Source: Epilithonimonas bovis DSM 19482 (GTDB taxonomy: Bacteria; Bacteroidota; Bacteroidia; Flavobacteriales; Weeksellaceae). Taken from it: 59,697 bases of DNA. Positions 25,621 to 33,310 of the stretch are shown one piece after another. Under the pieces are notes generated by a model. The model had not been told where the DNA came from. It made no database searches and saw nothing but the letters and a program-made list of their open reading frames with translations. Numbering within the stretch: the first letter of the stretch is position 1; every line of letters begins with the position of its first letter. A program made the translations under genes and the position numbers. The stretch spans positions 1-59,697 of the forward strand of contig NZ_FTPU01000019.1 in NCBI RefSeq assembly GCF_900108115.1, in the 5' to 3' direction.

Positions 25621-25672
25621 TTTGTCATTCCGTAGGAATCTCAAATTGCTTAGATTCCTACGGAATGACAAA
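25621..25672. repeat. Perfect 21-bp palindrome (REP-like)
   Basis: Bases 25621-25641 and 25652-25672 are exact reverse complements (TTTGTCATTCCGTAGGAATC plus T on the left), separated by a 10-base loop. The core GTCATTCCGTAGGAATCT is of a kind I recall as recurring between genes in Chryseobacterium. There is no T-run on either strand, so it is not a typical terminator. Confidence 0.9.
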
Positions 25673-25712
25673 AAGAGTATTTAAATGTGGATGTTGATTC
25701 GAAGCTGAAACC

Positions 25713-25835
25713 TGCGCCCCGACCTGAGTGGAGCTCTTTTTTGTGATTGCGATTGCTAAATGGTTCTATTGATAACTAAGCTTGCTTCGCAATAACAAAA
25801 AAAGCGGGAACGGAGGGCGGATAAAGGCGCCCAAA
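25713..25835 (-). repeat. Dispersed repeat, copy B
   Basis: This is the inverted counterpart of copy A (18065-18189): the outer arms match in 24 of 24 and 32 of 33 bases while the centre differs. The centre contains TTGCTTCGCAATAAC followed by an A-run. It sits between the divergent glycosyltransferase and leuS genes and shows no coding potential. Confidence 0.85.
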
Positions 25836-25874
25836 TAATTATTATTATCGAAAAGCAAACATGAAAATTTTGAG

Positions 25875-25904
25875 TTGTGAATTGCTTTCAAAATCTTAAC
25901 TTTG
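25875..25904 (+). promoter_or_regulatory. leuS promoter
   Basis: TTG (25875-25877) and TAACTTTG (25897-25904) are 19 bases apart, a good fit to the Bacteroidota consensus. The leader to ATG 25949 is about 40 bases. Confidence 0.65.
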
Positions 25905-25948
25905 TGAATCTTAAAAAAATTATTCATTATTAATTCTTACTTTATAGA

Positions 25949-28801
25949 ATGTTTTACGACCATCAGCAGATAGAGAAAAAGTGGCAGAAATACTGGGAAG
26001 ACAACCAAACTTACAAGACTTCCGACTCAAACGATAAACCGAAATTCTACGTCCTCGATATGTTTCCGTATCCTTCCGGAGCAGGATTACATGTAGGGCA
26101 CCCACTCGGTTACATTGCTTCTGACATCTATGCGCGATACAAAAGACATCAGGGCTTCAACGTTTTGCATCCGGTTGGTTACGATAGTTTCGGGCTTCCG
26201 GCGGAGCAATATGCCATCCAGACAGGGACGCATCCTGCCATTACAACCGAACAAAATATCACGAGATACGAGGAGCAGTTAAGAAAAATTGGTTTTTCTT
26301 TTGACTGGAGCAGGGAAGTGCGGACTTCAGACCCTTCCTATTATAAATGGACACAATGGATTTTTATCCAATTGTTTCATTCTTGGTATAATAAAGGTAC
26401 AGATAAGGCGGAATCTATCGAAACCTTAATCCAACATTTTGAGGAAAAAGGAACGGAAGGTCTTGATGCGAATCAAAATGAGGAACTGGATTTCACTTCA
26501 GAAGAGTGGAAATCTTATTCTGATATTAAAAAAGAAGAAATCTTATTGAATTATCGTTTGGCTTACAGAGCGGAAACAACGGTGAACTGGTGTCCGGCTT
26601 TGGGAACCGTTTTGGCGAACGACGAAATAAAAGACGGAAAATCCGAAAGAGGTGGTTATCCTGTTTATCAAAAGAAAATGATGCAGTGGAGTATGAGGAT
26701 TTCTGCCTATTCCGAGAGATTGTTGCAGGGTCTTAAAACTTTGGATTGGCCTCAGCCTTTGAAAGATGCTCAGGAATATTGGATTGGGAAATCTCAGGGT
26801 GCGCAGGTGGAATTTAAAGTTCAAAGTTCAAATATTCAAGGTTCTGAAACGTTGAACTCCGAATCCGAAACTTTGCACATAACTGTTTTCACAACGCGAC
26901 CTGATACAATCTTCGGAGCGACCTTTATGGTTTTAGCGCCGGAAAATCCTTTAGTTCAAAATTTAACTACTCAGGAACAAAAAGCTGAGGTTGATAATTA
27001 CATAGAAGAAACTTCTAAAAAAACAGAGCGTGATAGAATGGCTGACGTGAAAAACGTGAGCGGTGCTTTCACAGGAAGTTATGCGATTAATCCTTTTACC
27101 GGGAACAAAATTCCGGTTTATATTTCGGATTATGTTTTGATGGGTTACGGCACCGGAGCTGTAATGGCTGTTCCTGCACACGATGAGCGTGACCATAGAT
27201 TTGCTAAGAAATTCGGTTTGGAAATCATTAATGTAATTAAAAATGATAATGATGTTCAGGAAGAAGCTTATGATTCTAAAGATTCGGTTTGTGTGAATTC
27301 TGATTTCTTGAATGGTCTTAATTATAATGATGCGAAAGCAAAAATAATTGCCGAAATCGAAAATAAAGGAATCGGTCACGGAACTACGAATTACAGACAA
27401 CGTGATGCGATTTTCTCCAGACAAAGATATTGGGGCGAACCGGTTCCTATATATTATAAAGAAGGAATGCCTTACACGTTGCCCAATTCTGCTTTGCCTT
27501 TGGAGCTTCCTGAGGTTGAAAAATATTTACCAACCGAAGATGGCGATCCACCATTAGGCAATGCAAAAACATTTGCCTGGGACGAGGTGAATCAGAAAGT
27601 AGTCGATACCAATTTGGTTGATGACAAAACGGTTTTCCCGTTAGAATTATCCACAATGCCAGGTTGGGCGGGAAGTTCCTGGTATTTCCTGAGATATATG
27701 GACCCGAATGATGATGAGGTTTTCTGTAAAAAAGAATTGTCAGATTATTGGGGGCAGGTTGATTTATATATTGGAGGTAGTGAGCACGCAACCGGACATT
27801 TGTTGTATTCCCGTTTCTGGAATATGTTCTTAAAGGACAGAGGTTATATCGAACAAAATGAGCCTTTTCAAAAGCTGATTAACCAAGGAATGATTTTGGG
27901 GATGAGTGCTTTTGTTTATAGAATTGATGGAACCAATCAATATGTTTCTAAAAATTTAGCGAAAGATTACAAAACTCAAGCAATCCACGTTGACGTATCA
28001 TTATTAAAAGGAACAACCGACGAATTAGATACAGAAGCTTTCAAAGCCTGGAGACCCGATTACGCGGATGCAGAATTCATCTTGGAAGATGGGAAATACA
28101 TCACAGGGCGTGAAGTTGAAAAAATGTCCAAATCCAAATACAACGTCGTCAATCCTGATGATATTTGTGAAGAATATGGAGCAGACGGTTTAAGATTATA
28201 TGAAATGTTCCTCGGTCCATTAGAGCAATCCAAACCTTGGAACACGCAAGGCCTAAGCGGTGTTTATGGTTTCCTGAAAAAATTCTGGAATTTGTATTTT
28301 GATGGTGATCAATTCTCTGTTTCTGATGAAGAGCCAACCAAAGAAGAGTACAAAGTCCTGCACGCATTAATCAAGAAAGTGGTTTACGATATCGAGAATT
28401 TTTCGTTCAATACGTCTGTATCATCATTTATGATAGCAGTCAATGAGTTACAGAAACTAAAATGTAATAAAAGAGCCATTCTGGAACCATTAGCAATTAT
28501 TATTTCACCTTATGCGCCACATATTTGTGAGGAGGTATGGAATTTGCTAGGACATAACGATTCAGTAGAATTTGCAGCGTTTCCTCATCTGGATGAGTCT
28601 TATCTTGTTGAAGATGAGATAGATTACCCTGTAAGTTTCAATGGTAAGATGAAGTTTAAGATAAAATTGGCAGCTGATCTGGGCAAAGATGAAGTTGAGG
28701 AAACTGTAATGAATAACGAAGAGGTTAAAAGGATCTTGGGTGCAAATTCGGTGAAAAAATTCATCTTTGTTCCGAAAAAAATCATTAATATTGTTAGCTA
28801 A
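25949..28801 (+). CDS. leuS: Leucyl-tRNA synthetase with a repeat-like insert
   Basis: LeuRS charges tRNA-Leu and edits mischarged products. The 950-residue protein has MFPYPSGAGLHVGHPLGY (HIGH motif as HVGH), the editing domain with VFTTRPDTIFGATFMVLAPE and GTGAVMAVPAHDERDH, and EKMSKSKYNVVNPDDICEEY (KMSKS). Between GAQVEFK and ITVFTTRPDT, at the entry to the editing domain (about residues 290-310), is a stretch QSSNIQGSETLNSESETL. Relatives have only a short link there. Its DNA (26815-26880) contains AAAGTTCAAAGTTCAA, the type of simple repeat usually seen between genes. The frame is intact. Confidence 0.96.
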   Translation: MFYDHQQIEKKWQKYWEDNQTYKTSDSNDKPKFYVLDMFPYPSGAGLHVGHPLGYIASDIYARYKRHQGFNVLHPVGYDSFGLPAEQYAIQTGTHPAITTEQNITRYEEQLRKIGFSFDWSREVRTSDPSYYKWTQWIFIQLFHSWYNKGTDKAESIETLIQHFEEKGTEGLDANQNEELDFTSEEWKSYSDIKKEEILLNYRLAYRAETTVNWCPALGTVLANDEIKDGKSERGGYPVYQKKMMQWSMRISAYSERLLQGLKTLDWPQPLKDAQEYWIGKSQGAQVEFKVQSSNIQGSETLNSESETLHITVFTTRPDTIFGATFMVLAPENPLVQNLTTQEQKAEVDNYIEETSKKTERDRMADVKNVSGAFTGSYAINPFTGNKIPVYISDYVLMGYGTGAVMAVPAHDERDHRFAKKFGLEIINVIKNDNDVQEEAYDSKDSVCVNSDFLNGLNYNDAKAKIIAEIENKGIGHGTTNYRQRDAIFSRQRYWGEPVPIYYKEGMPYTLPNSALPLELPEVEKYLPTEDGDPPLGNAKTFAWDEVNQKVVDTNLVDDKTVFPLELSTMPGWAGSSWYFLRYMDPNDDEVFCKKELSDYWGQVDLYIGGSEHATGHLLYSRFWNMFLKDRGYIEQNEPFQKLINQGMILGMSAFVYRIDGTNQYVSKNLAKDYKTQAIHVDVSLLKGTTDELDTEAFKAWRPDYADAEFILEDGKYITGREVEKMSKSKYNVVNPDDICEEYGADGLRLYEMFLGPLEQSKPWNTQGLSGVYGFLKKFWNLYFDGDQFSVSDEEPTKEEYKVLHALIKKVVYDIENFSFNTSVSSFMIAVNELQKLKCNKRAILEPLAIIISPYAPHICEEVWNLLGHNDSVEFAAFPHLDESYLVEDEIDYPVSFNGKMKFKIKLAADLGKDEVEETVMNNEEVKRILGANSVKKFIFVPKKIINIVS

Positions 28802-29014
28802 TTAAGTGATTCTTGGGAAATGTTAAGAAAAATTATTATTCTCCAAAGTCTATTGCTTGGAAATTAAAATGATAATAAATGCAAATCAAATTTAATTAAT
28901 TTCTCTTAATGTTCACAAAACAGATAATAAATTCACAAAAACACTGTTTTAATTTAATTAATAATTAAAGTTCTGTCTTTTTATAGATAAAAAAATCATA
29001 AGTCAAAGCAAAAA

Positions 29015-29022
29015 TATTTTTG
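29015..29022 (+). promoter_or_regulatory. exbB promoter -7 box
   Basis: TATTTTTG lies 64 bases before the exbB ATG. The surrounding 285-base gap after leuS is AT-rich and holds nothing else I can identify. No clear -33 TTG is present. Confidence 0.5.
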
Positions 29023-29086
29023 CATTTTTAAAATATTTGACTTTATTTTACACGATAAAATTTAACAATTATAATTTAGTTTTAAT

Positions 29087-29947
29087 ATGGAAATGAATGT
29101 TTCAAACACAGATGAGCAAGTAGTTGCTAGAAAAAAGGGAGGTCTTAATCCTGCGATTGTTATTCCAATTTTATTTTTAGTTGGTATTGCAATCTATTTA
29201 TTTATTTTAGGAAATCCATCGAATTTCCAGCAAGAGGCACAAGACGGTGGTGCTTCAGTTGCGTTTTCAAGCATCCCACACGAGAAATTGGTACCACAAG
29301 GTTTAGGTGTTATCTACATGGGAGGTTTCCTTGTTCCTGTTTTGATTACTTTCATGATTATTGTAATCGTTTTCTCAATAGAGCGTGCATTTGTTCTTAG
29401 CAAAGCAGCTGGAAACGGAAACGTGGATAATTTTGTAGTCAAAGTAAGAAGTTTGTTGAACAGCAACAAAGTAGATGAGGCATTGGAAGAATGTGACAGA
29501 CAACAAGGTTCTATCGGGAACGTTGTAAAAGAAGGTCTTACAACTTACAAAGCTTTGGCTCATGACACAACTTTGGACAAAGAACAGAAAATGGCTGGTC
29601 TTAACAAAGCTATCGAAGAAGCTACAACATTAGAAATGCCAATGCTTGAAAGAAATATGAATATCTTGTCAACTTTGGGTACTGTTGCAACTTTGGTCGC
29701 ACTATTAGGAACCGTAATCGGTATGATCAGATCATTCCAGGCTTTGGGTAACGCAGGTGGTACACCAGATGCAGCAGCTTTATCAATCGGTATCTCAGAA
29801 GCCTTGATGAATACGGCACTAGGTATTGGTACTTCTGCAGTAGCGATTATCCTATATAACTATTTTACATCTAAGATTGACGGTCTTACTTACAAGATTG
29901 ATGAGATCTCTATGAGTATTCAGCAGTCTTTTGCAGAATTTCACTAA
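29087..29947 (+). CDS. exbB: ExbB/TolQ/MotA-family proton channel
   Basis: ExbB forms the inner-membrane proton channel that powers TonB. The 286-residue protein has a first helix near residues 22-41 (AIVIPILFLVGIAIYLFILG), an additional one near 84-103 (FLVPVLITFMIIVIVFSIER), then a cytoplasmic loop and the conserved MotA/TolQ/ExbB pair of helices (NILSTLGTVATLVALLGTVI and ALMNTALGIGTSAVAIILYN). The extended N-terminus is usual in Bacteroidota. It opens a cluster exbB-exbD-exbD-tonB on one strand. Confidence 0.92.
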   Translation: MEMNVSNTDEQVVARKKGGLNPAIVIPILFLVGIAIYLFILGNPSNFQQEAQDGGASVAFSSIPHEKLVPQGLGVIYMGGFLVPVLITFMIIVIVFSIERAFVLSKAAGNGNVDNFVVKVRSLLNSNKVDEALEECDRQQGSIGNVVKEGLTTYKALAHDTTLDKEQKMAGLNKAIEEATTLEMPMLERNMNILSTLGTVATLVALLGTVIGMIRSFQALGNAGGTPDAAALSIGISEALMNTALGIGTSAVAIILYNYFTSKIDGLTYKIDEISMSIQQSFAEFH

Positions 29948-30038
29948 TAGAAAAACTTTGGGGCTTTCCCCAAATTGTAGAAATGCCAACGATGGTATTC
30001 TGAAAATAATATAAATAGTTAATTAAGGTATTCAAATA

Positions 30039-30647
30039 ATGGCGAGAATAAAACCAAAAAGACACGGTGTGGCTTTGGATATGACAGCGATGTGTGATGT
30101 AACGTTCTTACTTTTGACGTTCTTCATCATGACAACGCAGTTCAAAAAGCCAGACGTGGAACAGATAAAACCGCCTTCCTCGATATCAGAAAAGTTACTT
30201 CCTGATGCCAGTCTGATGATAATTAATGTTAACAAAGACGGTATATTCTATTTTCAACCCGTAGACAATGCAACTGAAAAAATTCAGCTTCTTGAGAGAA
30301 TGGGGCAAAAATACAGGATTACTTTTACCGATGCAGAAAAAGTAGCTTTTTCTAAGCTAACAGCGGTAGGCGTTCCTATGGGACAATTAAAAAGCTTTCT
30401 TGATCTTCCTGCCGATAAGCAAAAAGATTTCAAAGCAACAGAAGGTGTCCCTATGGAGGATACAAACAAGCAGTTAATTGATTGGGTACAGCAGAGTCTT
30501 GCGATTAATCCTAACTATAAGTTGGCAATCAAGGGCGATGTAACCACAAAATATCCAAAGGTTAAAGGATTGTTTGAAGGTTTAAGAGATATAGATTTTC
30601 TTAAATTTTGGCTGATCACATCACAAGAAACTAACCCAGGAAATTAA
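30039..30647 (+). CDS. exbD: ExbD/TolR-family protein (first copy)
   Basis: ExbD works with ExbB in energising TonB. The 202-residue protein has a short cytoplasmic N-terminus (KPKRHGVALDMTAMCDVTFL), one membrane helix carrying the family's conserved Asp in MCDVTFLLLTFFI, and a periplasmic domain. The periplasmic part is longer than in E. coli ExbD, with an extra segment about residues 80-150, which is common in the Bacteroidota version. It lies 91 bases after exbB and 11 bases before the second exbD. Confidence 0.9.
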   Translation: MARIKPKRHGVALDMTAMCDVTFLLLTFFIMTTQFKKPDVEQIKPPSSISEKLLPDASLMIINVNKDGIFYFQPVDNATEKIQLLERMGQKYRITFTDAEKVAFSKLTAVGVPMGQLKSFLDLPADKQKDFKATEGVPMEDTNKQLIDWVQQSLAINPNYKLAIKGDVTTKYPKVKGLFEGLRDIDFLKFWLITSQETNPGN

Positions 30648-30658
30648 TTCTATAAAAA

Positions 30659-31201
30659 ATGGCAGAAGTACAGGTAAAAGAAGATAGCGGGAAAGGCGGC
30701 AAAGTCCGTTCGAAAAAGCATAACCCCCGCGTAGATATGACGCCGATGGTAGACTTAAATTTCCTTATGTTAATGTTCTTTATGTTTACCACGACATTCA
30801 GCAAACCCAATGTTATGGATCTTGGTCTTCCGGCAAAACCTAAAAAAGAACAGAAACAACCGGATACAGAGATTAAGTTAAGTAATTCCATTTCTATCAT
30901 CATAGGAAAAGATAACAAAGTCTTTTACCATCAGCAGGACCAGCAGGGCCTTAATGATCAGACTTTATTAGAAACTACCTTTGACAGAGAAGGAATCACA
31001 AAAGTAATCGAGCAGGCAAAAGCCGGAGCCGCAGATAAAGACAAATTTACTGTCATTATCAAGCCAACCGACGATGCCGTATATAAGAATTTTGTAGACA
31101 TTCTTGATGAGATGGCTATTACCAAAAACGAAAGATATGGGGTTACTGATATCAAACCGTGGGAACTGGCTATCTATAAGAGAAAAGTTGGAGAGCAATA
31201 A
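30659..31201 (+). CDS. exbD: ExbD/TolR-family protein (second copy)
   Basis: The 180-residue protein has a basic N-terminus (KGGKVRSKKHNPRVDMTPMV), then VDLNFLMLMFFMFTTTFSKP, a membrane helix with the conserved Asp, and a periplasmic domain. It differs clearly from the upstream copy and both are probably needed. Paired exbD genes between exbB and tonB are typical of the phylum. It is 33 bases before tonB. Confidence 0.9.
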   Translation: MAEVQVKEDSGKGGKVRSKKHNPRVDMTPMVDLNFLMLMFFMFTTTFSKPNVMDLGLPAKPKKEQKQPDTEIKLSNSISIIIGKDNKVFYHQQDQQGLNDQTLLETTFDREGITKVIEQAKAGAADKDKFTVIIKPTDDAVYKNFVDILDEMAITKNERYGVTDIKPWELAIYKRKVGEQ

Positions 31202-31234
31202 TCCATCTGCAAATATCATTTTAAATTATTAACA

Positions 31235-32062
31235 ATGACAGAAGATAATGTGAACTACACTCCGTCTTTGGATGAGATTGTTTTTCAAAACAGAAATAAA
31301 GAGTATGGAGCATATGACTTAAGGACTCAATATCCTAAGCTGCTTACAAGATCTTTTATTATCGGAACCATATTCTTTCTGCTTCTTGCAGCGTCACCTC
31401 TGATTTACCTTAAAATTCAGCAAATGAATGCTAAGGAAAAAACAGAAGTTGATGCCAAATTGGTTAACATTCTCGAAGAAGAACCAATCCTGGAGCAGCC
31501 GAAAGAAGAAACTCCTCCACCTCCACCTCCACCAAAAGAGGAAGAGAAGCAGGAGGTTATCCAAAACGTAGTTCCTGAACCTAAGAGAGTTCCTAAGATA
31601 GAGACACCTCCGCCGCCAATTACAAAGCAATTGGAGACGACTACAGGTTTGGTAGCACAAGAAGGGGTGAAAACACCTTCTTATACGCCACCACCACCAC
31701 CGCCATCTACAGGAACCAGAACAGGAACCGCTGAAGTAAAACCTGTAACCAACGAGGTTTATGAATCCGTTGACCAGGCTGCAGAATTCCCTGGAGGTAC
31801 AAACTCTTTCCGTACGAAGTTCCAGAATAATTTTGATGCTGGAAATCTGGAAGGTGAAGGGACGTTGAAAACAGAAATTACCTTTGTAGTAGAAAAAGAT
31901 GGGTCTATCACCCAGGTTAAAGCTACAGGTCCTAACGCTGATTTTAACAGAGAAGCAGAGGCAACTGTAAAAGGGATCAGAACTAAATGGACACCAGGTA
32001 AGGTTAACGGCCAGCCGGTAAGATCTAGATTTAGATTCCCAGTTACGATGAATTTCCAATAA
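31235..32062 (+). CDS. tonB: TonB energy-transducing protein
   Basis: TonB passes energy from ExbB/ExbD to outer-membrane receptors. The 275-residue protein has a cytoplasmic segment with the family phrase FQNRNKEYGAYDLRTQYPKL, one membrane helix near residues 45-62, a Pro/Glu-rich periplasmic spacer (EETPPPPPPPKEEEKQEV; TPPPPPPSTGT), and a C-terminal TonB domain (AEFPGGTNSFRTKFQNNF ... VKGIRTKWTPGKVNGQPVRS). The start is placed by the N-terminal motif. A terminator follows. Confidence 0.94.
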   Translation: MTEDNVNYTPSLDEIVFQNRNKEYGAYDLRTQYPKLLTRSFIIGTIFFLLLAASPLIYLKIQQMNAKEKTEVDAKLVNILEEEPILEQPKEETPPPPPPPKEEEKQEVIQNVVPEPKRVPKIETPPPPITKQLETTTGLVAQEGVKTPSYTPPPPPPSTGTRTGTAEVKPVTNEVYESVDQAAEFPGGTNSFRTKFQNNFDAGNLEGEGTLKTEITFVVEKDGSITQVKATGPNADFNREAEATVKGIRTKWTPGKVNGQPVRSRFRFPVTMNFQ

Positions 32063-32090
32063 AAGATTAATTAGTAACGTATTATATAAA

Positions 32091-32120
32091 AGAGAAGTTT
32101 TTTTAACTTCTCTTTTTTTA
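32091..32120 (+). terminator. tonB terminator
   Basis: AGAGAAGTT (32091-32099) pairs with AACTTCTCT (32105-32113), followed by seven T. A new -7 box begins two bases after the T-run. Confidence 0.85.
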
Positions 32121-32121
32121 T

Positions 32122-32129
32122 TAGATTTG
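32122..32129 (+). promoter_or_regulatory. Promoter -7 box of the small membrane protein gene, leaderless
   Basis: TAGATTTG ends four bases before ATG 32134 and directly abuts the tonB terminator. Transcription would begin at the start codon. Confidence 0.55.
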
Positions 32130-32133
32130 TAGT

Positions 32134-32319
32134 ATGTTTAATTGGCTTTCTTTATTAACAGGTTTCTTCTACATCGTCTTAGGAGTTGTTGTTATACTTT
32201 ACAAATTTTTCATTATTATTCTTGAACCAAATGTGGCTTACATGTTGGGAGCACTTCTTATTGCTTACGGTATCTTCCGTATCGTGAGAGGGATTATCAG
32301 AATAAAAAATAACGATTAA
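32134..32319 (+). CDS. Small membrane protein (61 residues)
   Basis: The protein has two hydrophobic helices (LSLLTGFFYIVLGVVVILYK and MLGALLIAYGIFRIVRGII) with a short loop and a basic, hydrophilic end (RIKNND). I do not recognise a named family, but this small gene ahead of a PstS-like lipoprotein gene appears to be a regular arrangement in related genomes. The next gene starts four bases after its stop, so they are co-transcribed. Confidence 0.75.
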   Translation: MFNWLSLLTGFFYIVLGVVVILYKFFIIILEPNVAYMLGALLIAYGIFRIVRGIIRIKNND

Positions 32320-32322
32320 CCA

Positions 32323-33195
32323 ATGAAAAAAATAATCCTTGTGCTTTTGGCTGTTACGGCTATCCTTTTCTCCTGCTCCAAGACCAAAGATAAAGACATT
32401 GATAATCCAAATAAGGGCGAAATCACAGTAGAAACAGATGAATCTTTCAAAAGTGTAATAGAGGCATTGGCAGAGCGCTATATGGCGCTTAATCCGTTAA
32501 CAAAGATTAATGTTGTTATCAAGAAAGAAGATCTTGGTTTTCTGGATCTGCTTAATAAGAAAGCCCGTGTGGTGGTCATGTCCAGAGAATTATCAAATCA
32601 GGAAAAAGCCGCTTTTGACACCAAGGTGGAGCTACCATGGCAACCAGCCAAATTTGCTGCAGATGCCGTTTTGTTTGTCGTACCAAAAGATTCGCCGGTA
32701 GAATCTGTATCAATGGATGAGATCTATAAAGAATTGACATCCGACAGCAAGAATCTGATCTTTGACGGAACCAATTCCAGTAACCTTAATTTCGTTGCTC
32801 AGAAGTTTAATAAAAAGCCTGCTGACCTTAAGTTTTCTATTATTAACGGTAACGAGAATGTTGTGAGTCAGCTGAAGAATTACCCGGGCAAGATTGGTGT
32901 GATCAGTTACAATACTATTAGCCGGCCTTTTGGAGAAGAAGCTCAAAGATTAAGAACCGAACTTAAGATTTTGAAAGTCATCAAAAATGGCAAAGTTTAT
33001 GAGCCATCGCTTGATAATCTTAAGACGATGAATTACCCCTTTACCAGAGTATTATACCTTCTTACCAATGAGACTTATTATGGATTGGGCAATGGTTTTA
33101 TACGGTTTTCCTGTCAGCAGTTAGGACAAATTGTGGTAGAGAAAGAAGGGCTACAGCCATACAATATTTTTAAAAGAGAAGTACAAATGAGATAG
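32323..33195 (+). CDS. PstS-like substrate-binding lipoprotein
   Basis: The 290-residue protein has a lipoprotein signal with the lipobox LFSC (ILFSCSKTKDK), then a type 2 periplasmic binding fold like phosphate-binding PstS: ITVETDESFKSVIEALAERY, VVVMSRELSNQEKAAF and IFDGTNSSNLNFVAQKF. No PstC/A/B transporter genes are near, and it lies downstream of the TonB cluster, so it may be a signalling or scavenging protein rather than part of an ABC importer. Ligand is unknown. Confidence 0.82.
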   Translation: MKKIILVLLAVTAILFSCSKTKDKDIDNPNKGEITVETDESFKSVIEALAERYMALNPLTKINVVIKKEDLGFLDLLNKKARVVVMSRELSNQEKAAFDTKVELPWQPAKFAADAVLFVVPKDSPVESVSMDEIYKELTSDSKNLIFDGTNSSNLNFVAQKFNKKPADLKFSIINGNENVVSQLKNYPGKIGVISYNTISRPFGEEAQRLRTELKILKVIKNGKVYEPSLDNLKTMNYPFTRVLYLLTNETYYGLGNGFIRFSCQQLGQIVVEKEGLQPYNIFKREVQMR

Positions 33196-33255
33196 GTAAA
33201 TTTTAATGTTTTTTTAACGCAGAAAATTTTTTTATCTAAAATAATGGTCTGAATA

Positions 33256-33283
33256 TTGTCAGTCATTCCATCGATTAATTTTG
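33256..33283 (+). promoter_or_regulatory. Promoter of the TPR protein gene
   Basis: TTG (33256-33258) and TAATTTTG (33276-33283) are 17 bases apart. The box overlaps an apparent upstream start at 33281, which argues for a start at 33293 or 33311. Confidence 0.6.
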
Positions 33284-33310
33284 AAAGAAATAATGAAAAT
33301 AGAGAAAATA

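Larger units (their letters stand above)
25527..25948. other. Repeat-rich divergent intergenic region
   Basis: These 422 bases hold two promoters and two different repeats, each listed separately: a -7 box for the glycosyltransferase, a perfect 21-bp palindrome, dispersed repeat copy B and the leuS promoter. No gene was found. Confidence 0.6.

Noticed and set aside
31394-32059. A long leftward frame rich in Trp and Arg
   Set aside because: It is the antisense of tonB; the Trp/Arg runs are the reverse of the proline codons.
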